Source: Snuella lapsa (GTDB lineage: Bacteria; Bacteroidota; Bacteroidia; Flavobacteriales; Flavobacteriaceae). From it: a DNA stretch of 64,000 bases. Below are positions 16,647 through 24,861 of the stretch, one piece after another. A program made the translations under genes and the position numbers. Numbering within the stretch: the stretch's first letter is position 1; the number at the start of each line of letters is the position of its first letter. The stretch lies in contig NZ_BAABCY010000040.1 in the NCBI RefSeq assembly GCF_039539345.1, forward strand, positions 24,501 to 88,500. The letters are read 5' to 3'. A model generated the notes under the pieces. It was not told the DNA's origin, did not search any database, and saw only the letters and a program-made list of their open reading frames with translations.

Positions 16647-17675
16647 ATGTACAAATTATTACTTCGCCCTTTATTTTTTAAAATCGATCCAGAGAAGATT
16701 CATCATTTTACATTTTCATTAATAAAGAATACCTCTAAAATTCCAGGGTTTAAAGCTCTTTACAGAAGTTTGTATGTTGTTGACGATAAACGACTGGAAC
16801 GTAAGCTATTTGGGATTACTTTTAAAAACCCCGTTGGACTGGCGGCTGGGTTCGATAAAAATGCTGTGCTATACAATGAATTGGCAAACTTTGGTTTTGG
16901 TTTTATAGAGATTGGTACCGTAACCCCTAAGGGACAACCTGGAAACCCCAAAAAACGTCTGTTTCGTTTAAAGGACGACCAGGGGATCATTAACCGCATG
17001 GGCTTTAATAATGAAGGTGTTGAAGCTGCTATTTCCCAACTAAAAAAGAATAAGGGAAAACTTGTAATTGGAGGTAATATAGGAAAGAACACAGCCACAA
17101 AACCCGAAAATTACACGAAAGATTATTTAGTGTGTTTTAATGCCTTGCATCCATATGTAGATTATTTTGTTCTTAATGTTAGTTGTCCTAATGTGGGAAG
17201 CCATGCCAAATTAAACGATAAAGAATACTTAGAAGAGCTGATAAGTGCTGTACAAAGGGCCAATAACACATTTGAAAATCAAAAACCAATTCTTTTAAAG
17301 ATTGCGCCAGATTTGAATGATAATCAATTGGATGAAATTGTGGAATTGGTTAGCACTACAAAACTTGATGGTGTTATAGCCAGTAATACTTCTACAGACA
17401 GACGTAATTTAAAGGCCTCAAAAGAACAGCTCGAAGCTATAGGGAATGGTGGTTTGAGTGGACAACCTATAAAAGATAAAAGTACACGAACCATAAAATA
17501 TTTGGCAGACAAGAGCAAAAAGACCTTTCCGATAATAGGTGTTGGAGGTATCCATTCTGCAGATGATGCTTTGGAGAAGATTAAAGCAGGAGCAGATTTG
17601 GTACAGATTTATACAGGGTTTATTTACGAAGGTCCCGGCTTGGTTAAAGCGATCAACAAGGCTTTGTTACAATAA
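16647..17675 (+). CDS. pyrD: Dihydroorotate dehydrogenase (quinone), class 2
   Basis: A 342-residue FMN enzyme of pyrimidine synthesis that oxidises dihydroorotate and passes electrons to membrane quinone. The N-terminal extension of about 40 residues (MYKLLLRPLFFKIDPEKIHH) is the quinone-binding helix pair of class 2. Also visible: NPVGLAAGFDKNA, GFGFIEIGTVTPKGQPGNP, the active-site Ser in LNVSCPN, and SGQPIKDKST and IGVGGI of the phosphate site. Start supported by the promoter 15 bases upstream. Confidence 0.96.
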   Translation: MYKLLLRPLFFKIDPEKIHHFTFSLIKNTSKIPGFKALYRSLYVVDDKRLERKLFGITFKNPVGLAAGFDKNAVLYNELANFGFGFIEIGTVTPKGQPGNPKKRLFRLKDDQGIINRMGFNNEGVEAAISQLKKNKGKLVIGGNIGKNTATKPENYTKDYLVCFNALHPYVDYFVLNVSCPNVGSHAKLNDKEYLEELISAVQRANNTFENQKPILLKIAPDLNDNQLDEIVELVSTTKLDGVIASNTSTDRRNLKASKEQLEAIGNGGLSGQPIKDKSTRTIKYLADKSKKTFPIIGVGGIHSADDALEKIKAGADLVQIYTGFIYEGPGLVKAINKALLQ

Positions 17676-17684
17676 AAGGTTAGG

Positions 17685-18302
17685 TTGGAATACTCCGTGT
17701 TAATATCATTTACTTTAGCATCGGCAGCTTTGGCTGTAAGTCCAGGGCCCGATAATGTTTATGTACTGATGCAGAGTATCGTTCATGGGAAGAAATATGG
17801 GATTGCAACGGTCTTGGGTTTAATGACAGGTTGTTTGGTACACACCACACTGGTAGCTTTTGGTGTCTCAACCATAATACAACAAAATGATAAGCTGTTT
17901 TTAATTATAAAATTATTTGGGGTTGGTTACTTGTTCTATTTAGCATTTAACGTGTATAGAAGTAACGCACAACTTGGTTTAGATATGCAAAGTGTGCCTA
18001 AAAAGAGCCTTATCAAGTTGTATAGGCAAGGTTTTATAATGAATGTCCTTAATCCAAAAGTTTCACTGTTCTTTTTGGCCTTTTTTCCTGGTTTTTTATT
18101 TAGTGATTATTTAAGCAATGTGAGTCAGTTTTATATTTTAGGGGGATTTTTTATAGTAGTATCCTTTATTGTATTTTCAAGTATTGCAATATTGTCTGAT
18201 AGTATAGCTGTTTATATTAAAGGACATAAAAGAGCAGGTGTTTTTTTTAAGTGGTTTCAAATAATTGTTTTAGTGTGTATTGGCATTTTAATTTTAGTTT
18301 AG
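17685..18302 (+). CDS. LysE/RhtB-family exporter
   Basis: A 205-residue inner-membrane protein with five or six hydrophobic helices and the family signature AVSPGPDNVYVLMQS near residue 20 and LNPKVSLFFLAFFPGF near 118. Members export amino acids or related small molecules; the substrate cannot be predicted. It begins with TTG nine bases after pyrD, with a purine-rich AAAAGGTTAGG just ahead, and no ATG offers a complete first helix, so the TTG start is preferred. Probably co-transcribed with pyrD. Confidence 0.85.
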   Translation: MEYSVLISFTLASAALAVSPGPDNVYVLMQSIVHGKKYGIATVLGLMTGCLVHTTLVAFGVSTIIQQNDKLFLIIKLFGVGYLFYLAFNVYRSNAQLGLDMQSVPKKSLIKLYRQGFIMNVLNPKVSLFFLAFFPGFLFSDYLSNVSQFYILGGFFIVVSFIVFSSIAILSDSIAVYIKGHKRAGVFFKWFQIIVLVCIGILILV

Positions 18303-18347
18303 ATAAACTATCTTAGATTAAGACGATGTACATTTGTAGAGACAACC

Positions 18348-18384
18348 ATTTTAATTGCGAGGTAAGCCTCGTAACATTTAAAAT
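18348..18384. repeat. Nested palindrome between the LysE and lyase genes
   Basis: ATTTTAA-ttg-CGAGG-taag-CCTCG-taacat-TTAAAAT: a GC stem nested in an AT stem. It could be a terminator remnant or a short intergenic repeat; no poly-T follows. Confidence 0.45.
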
Positions 18385-18428
18385 TTGTTATTTATCAAAT
18401 AGACTAATTTTTAATAGGTTTGAATTGT

Positions 18429-19292
18429 ATGAGTGATCGTGTAAAAGTTATAGAATGCCCCAGAGATGCAATGCAAGGCATAAAAACTTTTATTCCTACA
18501 GCACAAAAGGTACAGTATATTCAGTCACTGTTAAGAGTTGGATTTGATACCATAGATTTTGGTAGTTTTGTCTCGCCTAGAGCCATTCCCCAAATGGTAG
18601 ATACAGCAGAAGTTTTGTCTCAATTGGATTTATCGCATACTACGAGTAAATTGTTAGCAATAGTAGCAAACGAACGCGGTGCTTTAGAAGCTTCAAAATA
18701 TCCAGAGATCGATTATTTGGGCTATCCGTTTTCTATTTCAGAAAACTTTCAGATGCGTAATACACATAAAACCATTGCACAATCGGTTACCATATTGGAT
18801 ACTATTTTAAATATAGCCGATCAAAATAATAAGGAGGTGGTTGTATACATATCTATGGGATTTGGAAATCCCTATGGAGATCCTTGGGATGTAGATATTG
18901 TGGGAGAATGGACAGAGCGATTAAGTACAATGGGTGTAAAAATACTGTCATTAAGCGATACCATTGGTAGCTCTACTCCCGAAAGTATAGCGTATTTGTT
19001 TTCTAATTTAATTCCAAAGTATCCCCGTATAGAATTTGGGGCACATTTGCATACAACACCCAGTTCATGGTTTGAGAAAGTTGATGCCGCTTATAAATCG
19101 GGTTGTAGGCGTTTTGATGGAGCCATCCAGGGCTTCGGAGGGTGTCCTATGGCAAAAGATGAATTAACGGGTAATATGCCAACCGAAAAGTTATTGTCTT
19201 ACTTCACAACTGTTAAAAATAATAGCCTAAATGCACTGAGTTTTGAGAGTGCTTTTAATGAAGCTTCCAAGATTTTCAACGTCTATTATTGA
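18429..19292 (+). CDS. Hydroxymethylglutaryl-CoA lyase family protein
   Basis: A 287-residue TIM-barrel lyase of the HMGL-like family. The catalytic Arg-Asp is in VIECPRDAMQG, the metal-binding HxH in GAHLHTTPSSW and the flexible active-site Cys in FGGCPMAKDELTG, all as in HMG-CoA lyase, which splits HMG-CoA into acetyl-CoA and acetoacetate in leucine degradation. It stands without other leucine-catabolic genes, so a related aldolase-type substrate is possible. A TTG at 18420 would add three residues; the ATG at 18429 is preferred. Confidence 0.88.
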   Translation: MSDRVKVIECPRDAMQGIKTFIPTAQKVQYIQSLLRVGFDTIDFGSFVSPRAIPQMVDTAEVLSQLDLSHTTSKLLAIVANERGALEASKYPEIDYLGYPFSISENFQMRNTHKTIAQSVTILDTILNIADQNNKEVVVYISMGFGNPYGDPWDVDIVGEWTERLSTMGVKILSLSDTIGSSTPESIAYLFSNLIPKYPRIEFGAHLHTTPSSWFEKVDAAYKSGCRRFDGAIQGFGGCPMAKDELTGNMPTEKLLSYFTTVKNNSLNALSFESAFNEASKIFNVYY

Positions 19293-19335
19293 TGTAATTT
19301 TCTGTTTGTTAAATAGTTATGTTTACTTGTTGAAA

Positions 19336-19360
19336 TTTATTTAAAATTAATCTAAATAAA
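19336..19360. promoter_or_regulatory. Upstream operator-like palindrome of the porin gene
   Basis: TTTATTTA-AAATTAATC-TAAATAAA, 25 bp, arms of eight perfectly paired bases, ending one base before the -33 TTTG. The arm TTATTTA/TAAATAA recurs at 19410-19432. Probably a site for a dimeric repressor; which one is unknown, Fur/DtxR-type metal regulators being plausible. Confidence 0.6.
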
Positions 19361-19361
19361 C

Positions 19362-19392
19362 TTTGTGTATCTCATAATGAGTTTTAAATTTG
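19362..19392 (+). promoter_or_regulatory. Promoter of the porin gene
   Basis: TTTG (19362-19365), 19 bases, TAAATTTG (19385-19392): an ideal Bacteroidota promoter, placed between two similar palindromes. Confidence 0.85.
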
Positions 19393-19409
19393 CACCTCGA
19401 AATCAATAA

Positions 19410-19432
19410 TTATTTATAATAAATCTAAATAA
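19410..19432. promoter_or_regulatory. Downstream operator-like palindrome of the porin gene
   Basis: TTATTTA-TAATAAATC-TAAATAA, in the 5' untranslated region. Its centre lies 73 bp, about seven helical turns, from that of the upstream palindrome, and both share the 12-mer ATCTAAATAAAC at their right side. Confidence 0.6.
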
Positions 19433-19450
19433 ACATAACATTTTTTGAAA

Positions 19451-20629
19451 ATGAGAAAATTAACTTTACTTTTTACAGTTTTGATAGCTTCAGTTACTTA
19501 TGCTCAAACTGTCCAAGATTCAATTACATTCGACCCTCAAAAACAATTAAATGCAGCTCAACGTATTTTATCAGGTAATTATGGGAAGGCTGTTACTGTT
19601 GGGGCCTATGGGGAAATAACATATAATCAGCAAGAAGCACAAAACGGAGAGTTAGATGTTCAGCGTTTGGTACTTCTTTTTGGTTATAAATTTAATGACA
19701 AAACACAATTTGTTACAGAGGTTGAATTTGAACATGTAGAAGAAGTGTATGTAGAGCAAGCTTTTGTTAACTATGCTATAGCTCCTAATATGAGTCTTAG
19801 AGGAGGTTTAATGTTGGTGCCTATGGGAATTGTTAATGAATTTCATGAACCAACAACTTTTAATGGTGTAGAGCGTCCTGCTACAGATAATGTTATTATA
19901 CCAACTACTTGGAGAGAAATTGGGGTTGGTGTAACAGGTAGATTTAATGACTTGTCTTTGGGATACCAAGCTTACGTATTTAATGGTTTTAAGTCTACAA
20001 CTTCTGATGGAGAAGGGGGCTTAAGTGGGTTTTTAAAAGGTTCTAATGGTTTACGAGGCGGTAGACAAAAAGCGATTAAGTCTACTGTAGATAGCCCAAC
20101 ATTGTCTGTGAAATTAGATTATTACGGTTTACCAGGGTTACGTTTAGGTCTTGCTGGTTATACTGGGAAAACACAAGCAGAAGATGATATAGAAGAACTT
20201 GATGGTGCTAATATAGGTGTTTCAATGCTAGGTTTGGATGCTCGTTATGCGTACCAAAGGTTTACAGCTCGCGGACAGTTTATTTATGCAAGCTTAAGTG
20301 ATACGGAAGCGTATAATACTGCTACTGGAAAAGATTTAGGAAGTGCTTTACAAGGTTGGTATTTAGAAGGAGCATACAACTTATTGCCGCAAGAAAAGCA
20401 ACAGCGTTTATTCGCATTTTTGAGATATGAGCAATATGATACGCACGCTGATACTGCAGGTACTTTAACCAGAGACGATGCTTATAATAGAACAGATATT
20501 ACTACAGGATTAAGCTATCATATAGCTCCTGGTGTCGTATTAAAAGGTGATTATCAGTTTAGAGACAATGCTTTGTCTGGTGATAATGTAGACGACAGAC
20601 TTAATTTTGGAATAGGCGTTTGGTTCTAA
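19451..20629 (+). CDS. Outer-membrane porin-like beta-barrel protein
   Basis: A 392-residue protein with signal peptide MRKLTLLFTVLIASVTYA (then QTVQD). The rest is alternating hydrophobic/aromatic beta strands (QRLVLLFGYKFNDKTQFVTE, MSLRGGLMLVPMGIVNE, KLDYYGLPGLRLGLAGY) ending in LNFGIGVWF with a terminal Phe, the mark of an outer-membrane barrel. It resembles the phosphate-selective porin O/P class in layout; the ion or solute passed is not known. The TTG at 19445 is disfavoured. It heads a group with an FMN-binding protein and a membrane protein, and lies behind two operator-like palindromes. Confidence 0.8.
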   Translation: MRKLTLLFTVLIASVTYAQTVQDSITFDPQKQLNAAQRILSGNYGKAVTVGAYGEITYNQQEAQNGELDVQRLVLLFGYKFNDKTQFVTEVEFEHVEEVYVEQAFVNYAIAPNMSLRGGLMLVPMGIVNEFHEPTTFNGVERPATDNVIIPTTWREIGVGVTGRFNDLSLGYQAYVFNGFKSTTSDGEGGLSGFLKGSNGLRGGRQKAIKSTVDSPTLSVKLDYYGLPGLRLGLAGYTGKTQAEDDIEELDGANIGVSMLGLDARYAYQRFTARGQFIYASLSDTEAYNTATGKDLGSALQGWYLEGAYNLLPQEKQQRLFAFLRYEQYDTHADTAGTLTRDDAYNRTDITTGLSYHIAPGVVLKGDYQFRDNALSGDNVDDRLNFGIGVWF

Positions 20630-20650
20630 GGAATATTCTTTAAGTGTTAA

Positions 20651-20685
20651 GGCTAAAGCAGGGAAAAAATTTCCTGCTTTAGCTA
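20651..20685 (+). terminator. Terminator of the porin gene
   Basis: GCTAAAGCAGG and CCTGCTTTAGC form a long stem around GAAAAAATTT, about 20 bases beyond the stop; the following U-tract is weak (ATTTGGCATTTT), so partial readthrough into the next genes is possible. Confidence 0.65.
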
Positions 20686-20698
20686 TTTGGCATTTTAG

Positions 20699-20731
20699 TT
20701 GTTTATAAAAGTAAATAATTCAATATTTTTG
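20699..20731 (+). promoter_or_regulatory. Promoter of the FMN-binding protein gene, possibly leaderless
   Basis: TTG (20699-20701) and TATTTTTG (20724-20731), 22 bases apart. Only four bases separate the -7 element from the ATG at 20736, so the mRNA would begin at or very near the start codon. Confidence 0.55.
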
Positions 20732-20735
20732 CCAC

Positions 20736-21263
20736 ATGAAATTTAAACAGGTTTATATATTACTTTTAGTAGTTGTTATGTGCTCTTTTGGCTTGCCAAA
20801 AAATATTCAAAAAAGAGTGGATGCAGCAATAAAGGATACATTTAATATTGAAACGTTCCATTTTACGAATGTTCGAATTCCTGATGCGGATACTAAAGAC
20901 TTACCATCTCAATTTGGTGAAGATAATCTGTTTAAAATAACTGTTGATGATATGCTTTTAGGCTATGCCTATGTGGCTAAAGCTCCAAGTAAAACAGCAC
21001 AGTTCGATTATTTGGTATTATTGGATAAAGATTTAATTGTCCTAAAGTCTAAAGTGTTGATATATAGGGAGGAATATGGTGGAGAAATAGGTAGCAAACG
21101 TTGGTTAAAACAATTTATAGGTAAAAAAGAAGGAGACGACCTCAAATATGGAGATAATATCGTTGCTATCTCGGGAGCCACTATTTCTGTGCGTTCCATG
21201 ACCAATGCCATGAATAATTTATTACAATCATTAAAAATACTTCACTCTAAAAACATCTTGTAA
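20736..21263 (+). CDS. Exported FMN-binding domain protein (covalent flavin site)
   Basis: A 175-residue protein with an N-terminal hydrophobic signal (YILLLVVVMCSFG). The C-terminal domain holds VAISGATISVRSM near residue 145, the SGATxS motif in which ApbE attaches FMN through the Thr, as in RnfG/NqrC. It should carry a flavin outside the cytoplasmic membrane and move electrons. The next gene, a four-helix membrane protein with a paired-His motif, begins directly at its stop codon, so the two are probably partners. The preceding porin suggests transport coupled to extracytoplasmic reduction. The substrate is unknown. Confidence 0.78.
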   Translation: MKFKQVYILLLVVVMCSFGLPKNIQKRVDAAIKDTFNIETFHFTNVRIPDADTKDLPSQFGEDNLFKITVDDMLLGYAYVAKAPSKTAQFDYLVLLDKDLIVLKSKVLIYREEYGGEIGSKRWLKQFIGKKEGDDLKYGDNIVAISGATISVRSMTNAMNNLLQSLKILHSKNIL

Positions 21264-21752
21264 ATGCAGCTTAACGGATTAATACATGTGCTTCCAAAAG
21301 AGATTAAATTATTAATTGGGGCATTTGTTATTGTCTTGAGTGTCGGTTTTTACACGGGTTTATTATTTGTTGGAGAAACATCAACAGCCCATCCCAATGG
21401 AATAGAAGAGCAGTATTTAGGAAATGAAGACGACGAAAATGCAACTGTAATGCGTTTTAAAAAGAGTGATAAGGAAATGCTAACCTTGGTCCATAACCAT
21501 ATTTTATCGCTGTCTATTATTTTCTTTTTATTAGGTATTATTGTTTCTATTACCCAGCTTACAAATAAATTAAAACTATTTTTAATTGTAGAGCCTTTTA
21601 TATCCGTTATACTTACTTTTGGAGGACTTTACTTCTTGTGGAAGGGGGTTTTGTGGATGAAATATATCGTTATGCTTTCGGGGCTTTTAATGACACTTGT
21701 ATTTACAATGTCGATAATTATTGTTCTAAGGCAGTTACTGCAAAAAAAATAG
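21264..21752 (+). CDS. Four-helix membrane protein, likely partner of the FMN-binding protein
   Basis: A 162-residue protein with membrane segments at about residues 16-36, 80-98, 104-126 and 131-156 and an extracytoplasmic acidic loop (EEQYLGNEDDENA) between the first two. TLVHNHILSLS (His77 and His79) at the start of helix 2 could hold a haem or metal. The ATG follows the TAA of the flavoprotein gene with no gap, indicating a joint operon. I do not recognise a named family. A role as the quinol- or haem-linked electron donor to the flavoprotein is an inference from position and His placement. Confidence 0.65.
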   Translation: MQLNGLIHVLPKEIKLLIGAFVIVLSVGFYTGLLFVGETSTAHPNGIEEQYLGNEDDENATVMRFKKSDKEMLTLVHNHILSLSIIFFLLGIIVSITQLTNKLKLFLIVEPFISVILTFGGLYFLWKGVLWMKYIVMLSGLLMTLVFTMSIIIVLRQLLQKK

Positions 21753-21969
21753 TTTACGCGATAAACAAGATTTAAATACCCTGTTTACTTGCACTGAGGT
21801 AGTTTATTGCCCTTTTTCTTAAATTTGGATTAGTCATGCCCTTTATAATCCAACAGTATAACTACAAAATATCTTTTTAAGATAAAGCTTTAGGCTTTTT
21901 TTAACAACCGTAAGTTAAACTTTTAGGGATAACTGGTGTCTAAGAGCAAACCACTAATTAAAAATAACA

Positions 21970-24735
21970 TTGAAAAAAAACTTATTACTCCTTGCGTTTC
22001 TTTTTTCTATATCATTATACGCTCAAAAATTCACATTAGAAGGGATTGTTAAAGATAATACCTCTTTAACCCTGGAAGGCGCTTCAGTTTACTTGCAAAG
22101 TATTAAAGATAGTGTTGTAATGGCCTATGGAATAACGAATAAAGATGGTGCATTTTCTATTCGGGTGAATGCAGAGGAAGCTTCAAAAATACGCTTTAAT
22201 ATTGCTTATTTGGGTTATAAACCTTATAGTAAAGATATATTGGTGCCAGAAGGAGATAATTTAAACATAGGAACGATTGTATTAGAGGATCAAGTAGAAG
22301 CATTGGATGTTGTTTCTGTTATAGGTAAAGCACCGCCAGTAGTAATAAAAAAGGATACCATTGAGTACAATGCCGATAGTTTCAAGACACTTCCTAACGA
22401 TAAGGCTGAAGACTTATTGAAAAAGTTACCAGGTGTAGAGATAGATATGGATGGCAACATTACTGTAAATGGCGTAGAAGTTGAAGCTGTTAATGTAGAC
22501 GGTATGCAATTTTTTGGCGAAAAAAGAGGTGATATCGCTTTAAAAAATATACCAAGTAATGTGGTTAGTAAGGTACAGGTTACCGATTATAAGACCAATA
22601 TGCAGAAGTTTACAGGAGAAGAATCCGATTCGGGAACCAAAGAAATTAACCTTAAAATAAAAAAAGGTAAAAACAGAGCGTATTTTGGAGATGTTAAATT
22701 GGGTTATGGTACAGATGATAAATATCAGGCCAATGCTAATATATTTCAACTTATAGATGGTAAGCAATTGGGGATAATTTCTGGTACTAATAACATTAAT
22801 ATGTCTAGAGGTTTTAATGCATTGCCAGACACCAACACGAGTAATGGACATATAGACTCCGATTTTTTAGGAGCTAATTATACTAAAGGGAGATGGGATG
22901 AAACCAGGGTAAATGGTAATTATAGGTACAGTTCACAGCAAACGGATACGGAGCAGAAAACCTATAGGGAAAACTTCTTGCCCAATTTAAATTATATAAC
23001 CGATTCCAAAAGTAGCGGGTTTAACGATTCAGAAAGCCATAATGGAGGCATGGATTTAAAGTTCATTATAGAACCTAAAAATAAAAGCTCCAATAAACGC
23101 GTACAGTTGTCTAACGATATAAATTTTAGCGGGTCAAATAGCGAGTCGGTTTCTGATGTGGAGACAAAATCGGAATACAGTAATGGGGATTTGGCAAGTG
23201 ATTATAACTCACATAACGAAACTACAAGCTCTAATTATTCATTAAATAATACGCTTAGGGTAACACCACTTACAGGTAACTGGAGGGATTACATGAACTT
23301 TGAATTAAGTACAAACTTTACTAAAGGTAATTCCGATAGCAAACGGTTTTCAGAAAATGTTCTGTACAATAAAAACACAACGGTTGTACAGGATCAGATA
23401 AATGATATTGAAAATGGAAATACAAACATACGGTTTAGTGCTATTTGGAGTAAAGAGATCTGGTCCAATTTTAGAATTATTCCCAGATATTCGGTTACCG
23501 TTAATTCTCAAGAAAATGAGAAATATGTTTATGACTATAACGAAACAACCGAAGTTTATGATGAATTCAACGATTTGTTAAGTACAGATAGTAAGTATGT
23601 TTCCCTTGCCATAAAACCATCTTTAAGATTTAGATATGAATACAACTACTTTAGATTTGAAGTAGAAGGAGCCTATACCGATACCTATCGTAACAATAAG
23701 GACAACTTGGTAGCAGCCAGAAATTTTAAAACGGATTTTAAGTATTTTACCTATTCAGGTAGAATTCGTTATAGAGATAAGAATGGTTATAAGAATATTT
23801 CATTAAGATATAATCAGGATGTAAATGTGCCATCAGCAAATCAATTACAACCAATTGAGGATGTTAGTAATATAACGCATATTCGTAAAGGGAATCCGTT
23901 ATTGGAACCAGAAGTTAATCATAATATAAGTTTTGAATACCAGAACAATTTGGCATTTCATCACATAAACATTAGTGGGGATGCAAGAGCAGGATTTGTT
24001 CAGGATAAAATTATTTCCTCTACAATAACCGATGCAGATTTAATTAGATATACTACTTACGATAATATTAATGGCGATTATTCACTTTCAGGGAATGCAG
24101 CTATCTCAAAATCGTTTTTCAATAAAAAAACGAACATTAATTTAAATGCCAGAATACAAGGTGCGTTTAGAAATATTTTATCTATCCAGAACAATGTAAA
24201 GTTTACGGCGCAAACAACTACCATAACGCCTTCGTTTTCGTTTAGGTATGCCTACGATAATAAGATAGAATTAAACGCTTCATATAACTATTCTATGAAC
24301 AGAAGCATTTATGATACAGATGCTTTTAACGATAATGATTATTTTGTCCAGAACATTAGGGTCGATACACAAGTCTTTTTCTTTAAAAATGTTTTTCTGT
24401 CCAATAAGCTATCTTATCGATACAATAGTAGAGTTGGAGATGATTTTGATGGTGATGCCGTATTTTGGAATGCCGGTATTGGAGCCGAGTTGTGGAACAA
24501 TAAGGCAACAGTAACATTGGTAGGTTACGACATGCTTGGCAAAAATAACGGTTACCGTCGTACCGTAGCAGAAAGTTATATTCAAGATGTTGAAAGCAAA
24601 ATATTAAAGCAGTACTTTATGCTTAACTTTACCTATAAGTTTGGTCGGTTTGCTGGTCAAAATATGAATGTTGGCCGAGGCGATTATAGAGGAGGAAGAA
24701 GCAGTTATAGATCCAGAGGAAGTGGGCGTGGTTAA
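21970..24735 (+). CDS. TonB-dependent-receptor-like outer-membrane protein
   Basis: A 921-residue protein with signal peptide (KKNLLLLAFLFSISLYAQ), a carboxypeptidase-regulatory-like domain (about 24-110, LEGIVKDNTSLTLEGASVYL), a plug-like part (DTIEYNADSFKT, AEDLLKKLPGVEID) and a large barrel of the OMP_b-brl_3 type. Similar proteins occur in large numbers in Bacteroidota and import or bind large molecules; the ligand is unknown. The last 30 residues are Gly/Arg/Ser-rich (RGDYRGGRSSYRSRGSGRG), an unusual barrel ending. TTG start, since no ATG precedes the signal peptide. It is separated by 217 bases from the flavin cassette. Confidence 0.82.
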   Translation: MKKNLLLLAFLFSISLYAQKFTLEGIVKDNTSLTLEGASVYLQSIKDSVVMAYGITNKDGAFSIRVNAEEASKIRFNIAYLGYKPYSKDILVPEGDNLNIGTIVLEDQVEALDVVSVIGKAPPVVIKKDTIEYNADSFKTLPNDKAEDLLKKLPGVEIDMDGNITVNGVEVEAVNVDGMQFFGEKRGDIALKNIPSNVVSKVQVTDYKTNMQKFTGEESDSGTKEINLKIKKGKNRAYFGDVKLGYGTDDKYQANANIFQLIDGKQLGIISGTNNINMSRGFNALPDTNTSNGHIDSDFLGANYTKGRWDETRVNGNYRYSSQQTDTEQKTYRENFLPNLNYITDSKSSGFNDSESHNGGMDLKFIIEPKNKSSNKRVQLSNDINFSGSNSESVSDVETKSEYSNGDLASDYNSHNETTSSNYSLNNTLRVTPLTGNWRDYMNFELSTNFTKGNSDSKRFSENVLYNKNTTVVQDQINDIENGNTNIRFSAIWSKEIWSNFRIIPRYSVTVNSQENEKYVYDYNETTEVYDEFNDLLSTDSKYVSLAIKPSLRFRYEYNYFRFEVEGAYTDTYRNNKDNLVAARNFKTDFKYFTYSGRIRYRDKNGYKNISLRYNQDVNVPSANQLQPIEDVSNITHIRKGNPLLEPEVNHNISFEYQNNLAFHHINISGDARAGFVQDKIISSTITDADLIRYTTYDNINGDYSLSGNAAISKSFFNKKTNINLNARIQGAFRNILSIQNNVKFTAQTTTITPSFSFRYAYDNKIELNASYNYSMNRSIYDTDAFNDNDYFVQNIRVDTQVFFFKNVFLSNKLSYRYNSRVGDDFDGDAVFWNAGIGAELWNNKATVTLVGYDMLGKNNGYRRTVAESYIQDVESKILKQYFMLNFTYKFGRFAGQNMNVGRGDYRGGRSSYRSRGSGRG

Positions 24736-24827
24736 TTCGTAGAATATAGAAAAAATAGAATCATTCGGACTTCCAGTTAATTGTTAAAACTGATAAAACT
24801 TATACATCATATCTTAGATATTAATTG

Positions 24828-24835
24828 TATATTTG
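24828..24835 (+). promoter_or_regulatory. -7 element of guaB
   Basis: TATATTTG, 26 bases before the guaB ATG; no clear TTG at the upstream distance. Confidence 0.55.
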
Positions 24836-24861
24836 CACGCAATTATAATCGTAATTGCATC

